DNA of 64,000 nt from JBKBKN01 sp046294625 (GTDB taxonomy: Bacteria > Bacteroidota > Bacteroidia > M30B66): NCBI GenBank assembly GCA_046294625.1, contig JBKBKN010000001.1, positions 161,538 through 225,537 of the forward strand. The letters are read 5' to 3'. The position numbers and the translations under genes were made by a program. The notes under the pieces are model-generated. The model ran no database searches. It was not told the origin of the DNA and saw only the letters and a list, made by a program, of their open reading frames with translations. Shown one piece after another: positions 35,639-44,951 of this stretch; positions within the stretch are counted from its first letter, which is position 1, and each line of letters opens with the position of its first letter.

Positions 35639-36577
35639 TTAGTCGTTTAAAGATACCAAATAGCGCTCTGCGTCCAATGCGGCCATGCAACCTGTTCCGG
35701 CTGCTGTAACGGCTTGACGATAAACGTGGTCCTGCACGTCGCCGCAGGCAAATACACCCGGTACATTTGTTTTAGTACTGCCCGGAATAGTCTTGATATA
35801 TCCATTCTCATCCATATCCAAAAGTCCTTTGAAAAGAGATGAGTTAGGCGTATGCCCAATGGCTACAAAGAAGCCTGAAATATCCAGCTTGCGTGTGTCG
35901 CCGGTTTTGGTGTTTCTAATCAAAACTCCGTTAACGGCTTCTTCGCCCAGGATTTCTTGTGTTTCATGCTCAAAAATTACCTCAAGATTAGGCGTTTTAA
36001 ACACCCTTGCCTGCATGGCCTTTGAAGCGCGGAGTTCATTTTTTCTTACAATCATGTAAACCTTATTACAGAGTTTTGCAAGATAAGTGGCTTCTTCAGC
36101 TGCGGTATCCCCGCCGCCAACTATTGCCACATCCTGACCACGAAAGAAGAATCCATCGCAAACTGCACAAGCTGAAACACCTCGGCCATTGAGTTTGTCT
36201 TCTGATGGAATGCCTAACCATTTGGCTGAAGCTCCTGTGGAAATAATTAAGGTTTTTGTTTCTATTATTTTGCTCTCGTCGATCGTTACTTTATGATAGG
36301 GTTGGCCGAATTCTACTTTTGTAGCCATACCAAAGCGAACATCCGTGCCAAATCTTTCCGCTTGTTTCTTAAAGTCTTCCATCATCTCCGGCCCCATTAC
36401 GCCATCCGGATAGCCGGGGTAATTTTCTACGTCATTGGTGATGGTCAGCTGTCCGCCAGGCTGCATGCCGGTATAAAGTACAGGTTTCAGATCAGCGCGT
36501 GCTGCATAAATGGCTGCTGTGTATCCAGCAGGGCCTGAGCCAATAATCAGGCAATCGATTTTTTCTATTTCGTTCAT
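35639..36577 (-). CDS. trxB: Thioredoxin reductase
   Basis: TrxB reduces thioredoxin with NADPH through FAD and a redox-active disulfide. The ATG at 36577 (a TTG at 36592 also exists) gives 312 residues. Motifs: FAD-binding IIGSGPAGYTAA, the disulfide CAVC at residues 127-130, NADPH-binding VGGGDTAAEEA, and the C-terminal FACGDVQDHVYRQAVTAAGTG. All are complete. A perfect promoter box lies upstream. It is read with the CDGSH gene. Confidence 0.97.
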   Translation of the reverse strand: MNEIEKIDCLIIGSGPAGYTAAIYAARADLKPVLYTGMQPGGQLTITNDVENYPGYPDGVMGPEMMEDFKKQAERFGTDVRFGMATKVEFGQPYHKVTIDESKIIETKTLIISTGASAKWLGIPSEDKLNGRGVSACAVCDGFFFRGQDVAIVGGGDTAAEEATYLAKLCNKVYMIVRKNELRASKAMQARVFKTPNLEVIFEHETQEILGEEAVNGVLIRNTKTGDTRKLDISGFFVAIGHTPNSSLFKGLLDMDENGYIKTIPGSTKTNVPGVFACGDVQDHVYRQAVTAAGTGCMAALDAERYLVSLND

Positions 36578-36600
36578 GATATGATTCTTCAATAAAGCCG

Positions 36601-36608
36601 CAAATATA
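36601..36608 (-). promoter_or_regulatory. -7 promoter box (TATATTTG) for trxB
   Basis: Perfect match followed by C, 23 bases before the ATG at 36577 and downstream of the DUF4249 stop. Confidence 0.5.
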
Positions 36609-36615
36609 CCAAGAT

Positions 36616-37503
36616 TTATTGGGCTATGGTGGTATCAAAGGTTACACCATAACCACACCATACACCCAAACCACCTTCTCCTTTAATATTAGACTTGATG
36701 AGAACCGGAACGGCAAATGGATTGCCATTGCTGCTCACGGCGACTTCGAGCGTGTTGAAGAAATTAAATTCATTGATCCCTATTGTGCAGAATTTGGTGT
36801 AAATGGTATCTCCCCGCTTAAAGAAGAAATCTTCTCTGCGGGATTCACTGAAGCCGACGAACGGTGGTAGTGGATTTCCTGCAAAAAACTCTATGGTGAG
36901 TCCATTGCTGAACCGATCATCGGACACGCTGCCGCGAGCGGGTAAAAAACTAGGGAAGCTATTACGCCTAAGAAAAAGGCGATAGGCATTTCCAATGGTA
37001 TCAGGGTCAGTATATCGGATAAAAACAAATCCTAACGAGTCTTCATTTTGGTCAAAAATATTCAATCCGAAAAAAGTGGTGTCAATGGGAACGGGTGGGG
37101 GAATACGGGTTGATGAAGTTAGAATTCGTCCATCTGCCTGAATGGTGATGCTATATGTTTTACCAACTTCTCCCACCATATTGGCTGTGGTGTAAAACAA
37201 AAAAGGATATTGATTGGAAAAGGTCAAAAACATGGTTTCGGTCACAGAGCCGTCTGTGATGGTGATGTTGGCATCTAGTATGAGCGTTTTGTTAATAAAC
37301 TCGATAGAATCTGTGGGTACCTGATCAAAAAAACCTCTGCTTCGTGTTAGTAAAATGCGTGGTTTTTCTCCTTGTTCAATCGCACCTTCAACCACCACTC
37401 TGATAGCAGCATCGCCCAAATCGATATCGATGTCTCTTTCGCAGGCGTAGAAAAGCGATGCGGTGATGAAAAGTATCGGGAATATTTTAAATAATTTTTT
37501 CAT
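36616..37503 (-). CDS. DUF4249 outer-membrane lipoprotein
   Basis: The 295 residues begin with a lipoprotein signal (LFYAC, Cys 21), followed by the DUF4249 pattern (RVVVEGAIEQGEKPRILLTR, YSITIQADGR, STRIPPPVPIDT). These lipoproteins are encoded just after TonB-dependent receptors in many Bacteroidota and are thought to act as surface lid-like partners. Here the start overlaps the receptor's stop (TGATG), so the two are translationally coupled. Confidence 0.92.
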   Translation of the reverse strand: MKKLFKIFPILFITASLFYACERDIDIDLGDAAIRVVVEGAIEQGEKPRILLTRSRGFFDQVPTDSIEFINKTLILDANITITDGSVTETMFLTFSNQYPFLFYTTANMVGEVGKTYSITIQADGRILTSSTRIPPPVPIDTTFFGLNIFDQNEDSLGFVFIRYTDPDTIGNAYRLFLRRNSFPSFLPARGSVSDDRFSNGLTIEFFAGNPLPPFVGFSESRREDFFFKRGDTIYTKFCTIGINEFNFFNTLEVAVSSNGNPFAVPVLIKSNIKGEGGLGVWCGYGVTFDTTIAQ

Positions 37504-39878
37504 CAGAAACTGAAATTGTAGGTTACACTGGGAATGATAGGGAACAGAGATACCATTTTGGCTTGAGCCTGAAGGCTTCCATCAACCGGATTGCCCGAAG
37601 TATCAATGTAAATAAAATAGGGGTTCAATCTGCTGTAAACATTGTAGATGGAGAAATTCCAGCTCGATTTGAATTTTTGTGTTTCCTTAGAAATATAAGT
37701 TGCAGAGAAATCTAACCTATGGTAAGCCGGCATGCGGAAATTATTCCTTGCATCAAATTGTGCCACGAAATTGCCTTCGAAAAAATATTGCGATGTAGGA
37801 AGCCAGAGCAAATTACCACTGGAGTAAACAAATACGGCAGCAAGCGTCCATTTTTTATTTAATTCGTGGTTTGCCACCACACTGATATCATGTCGGCGGT
37901 CGTAACGTGCAAAAAAGCGTTCGCCATTATTCAATTCAGGGAACAGTCGGGTAGTGTATGATAAGGTGTAACCTACCCAACCAGTGGTTTTACCTAAGGT
38001 TTTTTTGAAGAACAGCTCAATACCATAGGCCTGACCTGAGCCAAAGGTGAGCGTATTGTCCAAATTGTTGTTTACTTGGTCCTGCTGAAGAGTTCCATCT
38101 TTAAATTCAACTTGATTTTCCAGTATTTTGTAATAAACTTCTGCAGAAGTCTCAAACATATTTTGTTTTAAGTTTCTGTAATAGCCCAATGAGTATTGCT
38201 GTCCGAATTGTGGCTCAACAATCGATGTACTTGGTATCCAAATATCAGTAGGAAGCGACACATTGGCAAATGATGTAAGGTGCAGGTACTGATAATTTTG
38301 GGTGTATGATGCTTTGATGGATGATTTTAAGTCGAGGCTGTAGCGCAGCATAAATCGTGGCTCCACGCGATTATATTGTGCAATCCGATCGCCTGGAGCA
38401 TAAGTGATTTCATCGATGGTTTGACCTTGTTCATTTTGGATATATCGGGTAAAGGGACCCACATGAATAAAAGTTGAACCTCTTAGCCCGGCATGAATTC
38501 GTAGTTTATCTGTTACATCAAAATCATCGCCCACATAGATGGCTGCTTCATGAGCAAAAAGTCTTTCTTCTTCGCCCAGATCAAACTCAGTTCCAAGCAA
38601 TTCAGCGCTGGCATTGTTTGGCGTGAAACGATGAAAAATATAGTTTGCTCCAAATTTTACTTGATGACGTACATTGGGGAAGTAACTGAAATCAACTTTT
38701 GCGTTGTAATCTCTGATGCCGGAGAACACGCCAAACCGAAAGGCTGACTGTTCAATATCGGACTGAAATTTATAATCTGAAAATATCAGCGAAGTGTTGA
38801 GAAACAGCTTGTCGTTAAATAAGTGATTCCATCTTGCTGATGCAGTAGCATTGCCCCAAGGAATGCGAATATTAAACCCGGAGTCTGTGCTTTTGAAAGT
38901 AAATACATCGCGCCCAAAATAACCACTTAGAAAAATTCGGTCTTTGTCAGAAAGCCTATAATTGATTTTGGTATTCAGGTCATAAAAATAGTATCCTGAA
39001 CCTCTGAAAGGAGAATCTCTACGCACAAATGGCTGTGCAATGGCATCGAGATAGGTTCGTCTTCCTGAAATAATAAAGGAACTGGTGTCTTTTTTGATCG
39101 GTCCTTGAACGGTAAGCCGTGATGCAACCAGACCGATACCACCATCCACCTTGTATTCTCGATTATTCCCTTCTTTCATTTGAATATCGAGTACCGAAGC
39201 CAATCGACCACCGTATTGAGCCGGCATACCTCCTTTATGCACATCCACACCCTTAATGGCATCAGGATTGAACACCGAGAAAAAGCCAAAAAGATGCGCG
39301 GCATTATAAACGATAGCTTCGTCGAGCAAAATAAGATTTTGATCCGGACCACCTCCACGCACATAAAATCCTGTATTACCTTCACCAGCCGATTTGATAC
39401 CTGGGATAAGCTGTACCACCTTAATCACGTCCACTTCACCCATAAAGGCTGGTAATTTTTTCATTTCTTCCACATTGAGTTCTACTCTGCCCATATCGGT
39501 ACTTTTCACATTTTTATCAATGCGTTCGTCGGTCACTTCAAATACTTTAGTTTCTATTACCCGTGGTTTAAGCGAAGCGTTAATTCTAAGATCCTTGTTT
39601 AGCTTGATATTCTGGCTGTATTCACTAAAGCCTAAGTAACTCACCATCAGTGTGTATTCTCCTTCCGGAATGGTCAGTGAATAAAATCCATAGGTATTAG
39701 TACCCACACCTTGCATGCTTTCCTTTACATAAACACTGGCTCCAATGAGAAATTCTCCGGTGGTTTCGTCTTTCACATATCCACTGATGGTGTATTTTTT
39801 AGTAGATTGAGCGCTTAGGCAATTGGCGTAAATGGAAAATACAAATAAAATGGAGAAAAAAAATGGTTTGATTTGCAT
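37503..39878 (-). CDS. TonB-dependent outer-membrane receptor with carboxypeptidase-regulatory N-domain
   Basis: The 791-residue protein has a signal peptide (cut after LSAQ), a CarboxypepD_reg-like beta domain (about 28-115; ISGYVKDETTGEFLIGASVYV), a plug domain (about 125-240; EVDVIKVVQLIPG and GFYVRGGGPDQNLILLDEA) and a 22-stranded type barrel ending in an aromatic residue (TYNFSF). It transports a ligand with energy from TonB. The ligand is unknown; the DUF4249 partner suggests iron chelate, peptide or glycan. A perfect promoter box lies just upstream of its start. Confidence 0.95.
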   Translation of the reverse strand: MQIKPFFFSILFVFSIYANCLSAQSTKKYTISGYVKDETTGEFLIGASVYVKESMQGVGTNTYGFYSLTIPEGEYTLMVSYLGFSEYSQNIKLNKDLRINASLKPRVIETKVFEVTDERIDKNVKSTDMGRVELNVEEMKKLPAFMGEVDVIKVVQLIPGIKSAGEGNTGFYVRGGGPDQNLILLDEAIVYNAAHLFGFFSVFNPDAIKGVDVHKGGMPAQYGGRLASVLDIQMKEGNNREYKVDGGIGLVASRLTVQGPIKKDTSSFIISGRRTYLDAIAQPFVRRDSPFRGSGYYFYDLNTKINYRLSDKDRIFLSGYFGRDVFTFKSTDSGFNIRIPWGNATASARWNHLFNDKLFLNTSLIFSDYKFQSDIEQSAFRFGVFSGIRDYNAKVDFSYFPNVRHQVKFGANYIFHRFTPNNASAELLGTEFDLGEEERLFAHEAAIYVGDDFDVTDKLRIHAGLRGSTFIHVGPFTRYIQNEQGQTIDEITYAPGDRIAQYNRVEPRFMLRYSLDLKSSIKASYTQNYQYLHLTSFANVSLPTDIWIPSTSIVEPQFGQQYSLGYYRNLKQNMFETSAEVYYKILENQVEFKDGTLQQDQVNNNLDNTLTFGSGQAYGIELFFKKTLGKTTGWVGYTLSYTTRLFPELNNGERFFARYDRRHDISVVANHELNKKWTLAAVFVYSSGNLLWLPTSQYFFEGNFVAQFDARNNFRMPAYHRLDFSATYISKETQKFKSSWNFSIYNVYSRLNPYFIYIDTSGNPVDGSLQAQAKMVSLFPIIPSVTYNFSF

Positions 39879-39894
39879 GAAATGATATTGCGGT

Positions 39895-39902
39895 CAAAAG
39901 TA
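39895..39902 (-). promoter_or_regulatory. -7 promoter box (TACTTTTG) for the TonB receptor-DUF4249 operon
   Basis: Perfect match 16 bases before the ATG at 39878. Confidence 0.5.
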
Positions 39903-39918
39903 GGATTTTAATTCGAGT

Positions 39919-40278
39919 TTAATATTGTCCTGTTGTTAACAATACCAATGTGCAAGCATTTAGTGTTTTTATGCCATTCGCAGCGAGTTCGACTTCGAAT
40001 TCTTCATTTTCGGCACCAGGGTTAAATATCACCCTTTTGGGATGAAGTTCCATGATATATTGCTTAACGCCTTCCTGATTTTTGGCACTCAGATAGACTG
40101 TAACCGTATCAAGATCTTTAATTAGGTCTTGGGTATTTTTAATTTCTACACCATGTGTTTCGCCACGTTTACTGCCATATGCATAGGTTTCAATTGATCG
40201 GTTCTTGAGCATTTTAATAGCTATATTAGAATGTCGGTCGGGCTTTTGGCTTGCACCAATTACAAGGGTTTTGGACAT
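39919..40278 (-). CDS. CoA-binding (YccU-like) protein
   Basis: The ATG at 40278 gives 119 residues with a Rossmann-type CoA-binding domain: TLVIGASQKPDRHSNIAIKML near the N-terminus, YLSAKNQEGVKQYI and PKRVIFNPGAENEEFE. Such stand-alone CoA-binding domains are common, and binding of CoA has been seen for relatives, but no reaction is known. It lies alone on the strand, just upstream of the TonB receptor's promoter. Confidence 0.85.
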   Translation of the reverse strand: MSKTLVIGASQKPDRHSNIAIKMLKNRSIETYAYGSKRGETHGVEIKNTQDLIKDLDTVTVYLSAKNQEGVKQYIMELHPKRVIFNPGAENEEFEVELAANGIKTLNACTLVLLTTGQY

Positions 40279-40360
40279 GATAGCGTTTTTTAAAAATTGT
40301 AACAATAAAACAAAATTTTAGTTTTGAAACGGTTGATTTTACTGTTAATAAACTTGCTCA

Positions 40361-40368
40361 TATCTTTG
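40361..40368 (+). promoter_or_regulatory. -7 promoter box (TATCTTTG) for the alpha-oxoamine synthase
   Basis: Perfect match 56 bases before the ATG at 40425, or 26 bases before an in-frame TTG at 40395; the start is therefore not fully settled. Confidence 0.4.
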
Positions 40369-40424
40369 ATAAATCCAAAACATGCTTAACGCTGTTGAAT
40401 ATACATTTGATACATCAAAATTCA

Positions 40425-41714
40425 ATGAAGATGAATCGCGAAACTACGACAGTTGCAAAAACTAAACATGAACAAATCTTAGACACAGTAAATGAGGTTG
40501 CAGACATTTCGGCTAATCTGGGTATTGCACATATTACTATTGAAGATGAGATTTTAAACGGGCGAACAATACGTATTCAGAGCCAAGACATTTTTAATTT
40601 TGGTTCTTGCAGTTATCTTGGATTAGAACGGCATCCTAAAATTATAGAAGGAGTTAAAGATGCTGTAGAGCGTTATGGTAGCCAATTTTCTTCGTCAAGA
40701 TCCTATTCAACTGTTACCCTTTATCGTGAAGCGGAAGAGCTTCTTGAAAAAATGTTCGACAAACCGGCGCTTTTAGCTCCCACAGTAACACTCGGGCATT
40801 TATCTAATATTCCCGTATTGGTAGGCGACCGTGATGCGGTAATTCTTGACTTGCAAGTGCACAACTGTGTGCAAACAGCATGTCAATTGCTGAAGGTTAG
40901 AGGTGTGCATGTGGAACTGATTCGGCACAATAACATGCAAATGCTCGAAGATCGCATCAATGAGCTGAAAGAAAAGCATGAGAAAGTTTGGTACATGGCC
41001 GATGGCGTTTATTCGATGTATGGAGATTTTCTTCCAATTAATCGTCTTTATGAGCTTCTCGACACCTATGAGCAATTTCATCTTTATGTGGACGATGCGC
41101 ATGGAACAGGTTGGTGTGGACCCAATGGAAGCGGATATGTGTTGAGTCAGAAGCCTTTTCATGAAAGGCTTTATCTGGTTGCCGGTTTAGCAAAAAGTTT
41201 TGCAGCCTGTGGAGGTGTTTTGGTCTTCCCTGATGAAAAAGCAAAAAGAAAGGTTAGAAATTGCGGCGGAACCATGATATTTTCCGGACCAGTGCAACCA
41301 CCAATGTTGGGGGCAATTATAGCATCCGCAAAGCTACATTTAAGCAAGGAAATCAACGTTTACCAACAGGAATTGCAAAAAAGAATGGAGTATTTTATTG
41401 ATGTGTGCAAACAATTCGACTTGCCACTCATAGAAGAAAGTTATTCGCCGATATTTTTTATTGGCGTTGGCAAGCCCGGTGTTGGATTCAATATGGTTCG
41501 ACGGATTTTAAATCATGGCTATTTCATAAATATTTCGGTTTATCCAAGTGTTCCTTACAAAAATACCGGCTTAAGAATTCCAATTACAGTTAATAATACA
41601 TTTGAAGATATTTATGGCTTGCTTACAGTTATCAAAGAGCAACTGCCATTAGCATTGAAAGACAATGATTCAAGCATGCAGGATATTTACAAGGCCTTCA
41701 AAATGAATCGTTAA
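40425..41714 (+). CDS. Alpha-oxoamine synthase family PLP enzyme
   Basis: This family (KBL, AONS, serine palmitoyltransferase) condenses an amino acid with an acyl-CoA with loss of CO2. The 429 residues show the family motifs: FGSCSYLGLERHPKI, SSRSYS, DDAHGTGWCG and the PLP-binding Lys in VAGLAKSFAACGG. The chain is longer than AONS (about 390) and lacks biotin-gene neighbours, so biotin synthesis is unlikely. Candidate roles are sphingolipid (serine) or sulfonolipid (cysteate) base formation, both known in Bacteroidota. Starts at 40425 and 40431 are both plausible. Confidence 0.87.
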   Translation: MKMNRETTTVAKTKHEQILDTVNEVADISANLGIAHITIEDEILNGRTIRIQSQDIFNFGSCSYLGLERHPKIIEGVKDAVERYGSQFSSSRSYSTVTLYREAEELLEKMFDKPALLAPTVTLGHLSNIPVLVGDRDAVILDLQVHNCVQTACQLLKVRGVHVELIRHNNMQMLEDRINELKEKHEKVWYMADGVYSMYGDFLPINRLYELLDTYEQFHLYVDDAHGTGWCGPNGSGYVLSQKPFHERLYLVAGLAKSFAACGGVLVFPDEKAKRKVRNCGGTMIFSGPVQPPMLGAIIASAKLHLSKEINVYQQELQKRMEYFIDVCKQFDLPLIEESYSPIFFIGVGKPGVGFNMVRRILNHGYFINISVYPSVPYKNTGLRIPITVNNTFEDIYGLLTVIKEQLPLALKDNDSSMQDIYKAFKMNR

Positions 41715-41815
41715 GATTTAAGAGTCCATGTAAGAATCATGTGAATATTGTTGCGTATGATTTGCCGTTCAATGTAACATCGCCTTTTAATTAAAGTAAA
41801 AAAGAGCAGAAGTTA

Positions 41816-43597
41816 ATGGCAAAGGAATTGAAAGCAACCCTACTCAATTATTTTACTCTCAAAAGCGTACTCAACAGCTTCGATAAGGAAGATGTGGCGG
41901 GACGAAACCGTTTTCTGCTCTTTCAAGTTTACACTCTTGCTTCATTTATAATTAGCACTTTCCTAATCACCCAAGTGCTGATTACTTTTCATGAACTGGA
42001 TATTGTATCCGGTTCCATCATTATTTTAAACATTGTTTTAATAACAAATTACATTTCACTGCTCAAGCATGGCAATATCAAGCTAGCCTATGCTGTGATT
42101 ATTTCCAGTTCCTTTTTAGTTCTCCATGCGGTAACCTATTATTCAGGGGGCATCAGAAACTCGGGATTTATCTTTATGGGTGGTTTCATTTTGGCCACTT
42201 TTATGCTTTTGGGCAATCGCGCAGGAAAAATCTTTTCTCTGATTGCAATTCTTAATGTCATATATTTCTACGTGCTCACCGATATGGGCATCGTAGATTA
42301 TAAGCCCATTATAATCCAGAATACCCCTCATGACTTGAATCTGGATTATTTCATTTCATTTCTAACCGGTACATTTTTGCTCTTCGCATTAAGTAATTAC
42401 ATAGAAAACGATAAAAACATTATCATCACTAAAATCAGTGAATCGCGTGATGAGTTGCAGAAGAAAAACATTGAACTGGAACGTCTCTCACTCGTAGCCA
42501 GTAAAACTGATAATGCTGTAATCATTACAGACGCTAATGGAATAATTGAGTGGGTTAACGACGCCTATTCTAAGATAATGGGCTTTGGTTTTGAGGAGGC
42601 TCAAGGAACAAACTATTTCGAATTGCTGCACACCGCAAGTCAGCATCAGGAAGAGATTCATAATCTTGTAGATCACATAAATAAAAGAAAAAGTTATGCA
42701 GGCGAGATAAGTTTGCCGCGCAAACAAGGGGAAAATATTTGGTTGTCTATACAAATGACCCCGGTAAACACTTCTGCTGATCAGTTGCAATATGTATTTG
42801 TAGAAAATGATATTTCAGAGCGAAAAGAGTCGGAAGAGCGCTTGGCAGATTATTACCGTTCGCTCGAAAAGGCAAATAAAGAGTTAGACAAGTTCGCCTA
42901 TGTGGTTTCGCACGACCTCAAAGCGCCGCTACGGGCAATAAGCAACCTGAGCACATGGATTGAAGAAGATATGGGTGGCCAGCTCACTGAGGACTCCAGA
43001 CAGCACTTCAACATGATTAAAGGCAGGGTGATGCGCCTTGAAGCATTAATTAATGGGATACTTGAATATTCTCGAGCCGATAGAGTAAAAGGCACTGAAT
43101 CATTGACTAATGTGAATCAACTGATTGATGATGTTTATGAAATGCTGGTACTCGATCAGAAGGTTGACTTGACCGTTGACAATGCCTTGCCTGAATTCAT
43201 CACTGATAAGTTAAAGCTTCATCAAGTGTTCTCCAACTTAATTAGTAATGCCATCAAACATTGCGATAAGGAGGTGATCAAAATCAATTTGGGTTGCAAA
43301 GAGTTTAAAGATTATTATCAGTTTTATGTGGCAGACAATGGCCCTGGCATAGAACCGCAGTTTTATGAGAAGATATTTGTGATATTCCAAACCTTGCTTG
43401 CAAGAGATGTGATGGAAAGCACAGGTGTTGGTTTAGCGATTGTGAAGAAGATCATTGATGAGCGTGGTGGTAAAATTTGGGTTGAATCTGAAATTGGAGT
43501 AGGAACGAAATTTATTTTCGAATGGCCCAAAAAAGCGAGGCAAAGCCTGAAGAATGGTGAAGAGTTTATGCCAAGAATTCCGGAGCAGGCTATGTAA
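41816..43597 (+). CDS. Membrane histidine kinase with PAS domain
   Basis: The 593 residues have about six N-terminal membrane helices (30-200) with a short linker coiled coil, a PAS domain (about 225-345; DNAVIITDANGIIEWVND, VFVENDISERKESEERLADYY), a HisKA domain with the phospho-acceptor H366 in VVSHDLKAPLRAI, and an ATPase domain with NLISNAIKH, DNGPGIEPQF, GVGLAIVKKI. The membrane block may sense a small molecule or lipid; no known sensor domain is recognised. No regulator is adjacent, so it is an orphan kinase. Confidence 0.93.
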   Translation: MAKELKATLLNYFTLKSVLNSFDKEDVAGRNRFLLFQVYTLASFIISTFLITQVLITFHELDIVSGSIIILNIVLITNYISLLKHGNIKLAYAVIISSSFLVLHAVTYYSGGIRNSGFIFMGGFILATFMLLGNRAGKIFSLIAILNVIYFYVLTDMGIVDYKPIIIQNTPHDLNLDYFISFLTGTFLLFALSNYIENDKNIIITKISESRDELQKKNIELERLSLVASKTDNAVIITDANGIIEWVNDAYSKIMGFGFEEAQGTNYFELLHTASQHQEEIHNLVDHINKRKSYAGEISLPRKQGENIWLSIQMTPVNTSADQLQYVFVENDISERKESEERLADYYRSLEKANKELDKFAYVVSHDLKAPLRAISNLSTWIEEDMGGQLTEDSRQHFNMIKGRVMRLEALINGILEYSRADRVKGTESLTNVNQLIDDVYEMLVLDQKVDLTVDNALPEFITDKLKLHQVFSNLISNAIKHCDKEVIKINLGCKEFKDYYQFYVADNGPGIEPQFYEKIFVIFQTLLARDVMESTGVGLAIVKKIIDERGGKIWVESEIGVGTKFIFEWPKKARQSLKNGEEFMPRIPEQAM

Positions 43598-43649
43598 GTT
43601 TTATTTAGATTTTGAAGTAAACAAAAAAATATATCTTTGTTAAGCAATT

Positions 43650-43868
43650 ATGAAGCTCAATCGAAATAGTAAGATTCGGATTCGCATCAGTCGGCTTGTC
43701 GAAAATACTGATATTAAAGTACTTAGTAGCCTTAATAAAGCATTGGCTGAAACGGATGCCGCCCTTCCGACGATTGAAAATACTGATCTTACGTTTGAGC
43801 AAAAGGAATATTTGCTTATGCTCAACAAGAGGATTGAAGAGTTGAGATTTATAATGAATGAATCGTAA
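43650..43868 (+). CDS. Small hypothetical protein of 72 residues
   Basis: The 72-residue chain is basic at the N-terminus (MKLNRNSKIRIRISRLVE) and predicted helical (ALAETDAALPTIENTDL, FEQKEYLLMLNKRIEEL). No family is recognised. It lies 52 bases after the orphan kinase on the same strand and is followed by a strong terminator 14 bases after its stop, which favours a real gene in that transcript. Confidence 0.55.
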   Translation: MKLNRNSKIRIRISRLVENTDIKVLSSLNKALAETDAALPTIENTDLTFEQKEYLLMLNKRIEELRFIMNES

Positions 43869-43882
43869 ATAAAGAAATACGA

Positions 43883-43919
43883 GAACGGGCGCTTAAAACA
43901 AGCGCCCGTTCCTGTTTTA
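43883..43919. terminator. Strong rho-independent-type terminator, usable from both sides
   Basis: A 12-bp perfect stem, GAACGGGCGCTT (43883-43894) and AAGCGCCCGTTC (43900-43911), has a five-base loop and is followed by CTGTTTTAT. It ends the upstream kinase-small gene transcript. On the other strand it lies at the stop of the DUF4476 gene. Confidence 0.85.
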
Positions 43920-44951
43920 TCTGCTTCCTGCTTCAATAAATTCGCTAATTTGCTCTTCCGAACTGCTAAATGTGAAGGCTTCGTTCACTTGAAAATAATT
44001 ACCAAGATCATAGGTTCTGGAATAAGCAAATTTTGCAAAATCGAGTTTGCTTTCTTCAAAACTCATAAGTTTTATTAACTCTTTTACTTGCTCAGTAGTT
44101 ATGCAATTCACTCTAACGATTTGTTTGGCCGTGTTCAATTTGTCATCTTCAAAACTTGATTTCTTAATGCTGTTTTTAGCCGCATTGAAGTCGTTGTTTT
44201 TCATTGGCCATGGACAACCGATTGGGCCGCTATACCCCGGCATAACATAATGATCGTGTTGTGCGATTGTTGTGGAAGTTTGCGTAATTGTAACTGTTGT
44301 AGTTTGCTCCGTAATGATTAAATCAGGAGCCGAAACACTCATATTAATGTAGACAGAACCATCCGGATCATTCACTTGCATATCTACGGAAGTGGTCATG
44401 GTGTTGGTACTATTCACTACACTTGTGCTTTGATTGGTTTGCTGTGTGTTGTTCTGTTGAATTTGCTGATTTCTGCTTTCTTGTGAACCAGTTTGTGTCT
44501 CATTATTTTGCACATAGCCTGATAAATTTACATCCGATACCCACCTGATTACATATATTTCTATATCGGGGTTGGTTGTGGTGTCGCGATTGCTTATATT
44601 TAAGTCACGAGCCACTTGATTTACCATCTTTTTCAGTGTGGTTCCTAGCATGGTCTTTTTTTTAGCCCTTATATTAAAGGTTTTTTCCAAAGCAGGATCT
44701 AGTGTAATTGTTGTGGTTGCTTGTCCAACCGATTCGTCTTCCAAAATTGCTTTTACTTTGTAACCACCCGTCGGAAGGTCTGTAATTCTAATATTTGTAG
44801 CCGGTTCAGCATTATATCGTAAACCATTCATAATCAATATAAATCGTTCGCCATTTTTTGAAAAGAAGGTTAGGTTTGAAGGAGGAAACTGTGCGAATCA
44901 TGAAAGTGCACCTAGAACAAAGGCAGTGAATAGAGTAGATAAGCTTTTCAC
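43917..44951 (-). pseudogene. DUF4476 protein gene with in-frame TGA in its signal peptide
   Basis: A GTG at 44951 starts a signal peptide that reads KSLSTLFTAFVLGALS, then TGA at 44900-44898, then FAQFPPSNLTFFSKNGERF and the rest of a well-formed protein to 43917. Relatives have an N-terminal signal and FAQ at this place followed by LTFFSxNGERF, so the TGA interrupts a normal gene (from TGG or TTA by one change). The mature part has a Ser/Thr/Gln-rich linker and a C-terminal DUF4476 domain (about 210 on; SSFEDDKLNTAKQIVR, KLMSFEESKLDFAKFAYS). A later start (TTG near 44837) would lack export. Confidence 0.8.

Noticed and set aside
37503..39878. SusC/SusD-type polysaccharide locus
   Set aside because: The partner is DUF4249, not SusD, and no glycoside hydrolase or glycan-specific regulator is present.
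43883..43911. Inverted repeat as an attachment site or transposon end
   Set aside because: It is a typical terminator with a short loop and T-rich tail; no integrase or transposase is near.
28854..44951. Recoding of TGA to tryptophan
   Set aside because: pheS, ffh, mntA and other intact genes end in TGA at expected family lengths, and Trp is encoded by TGG throughout.
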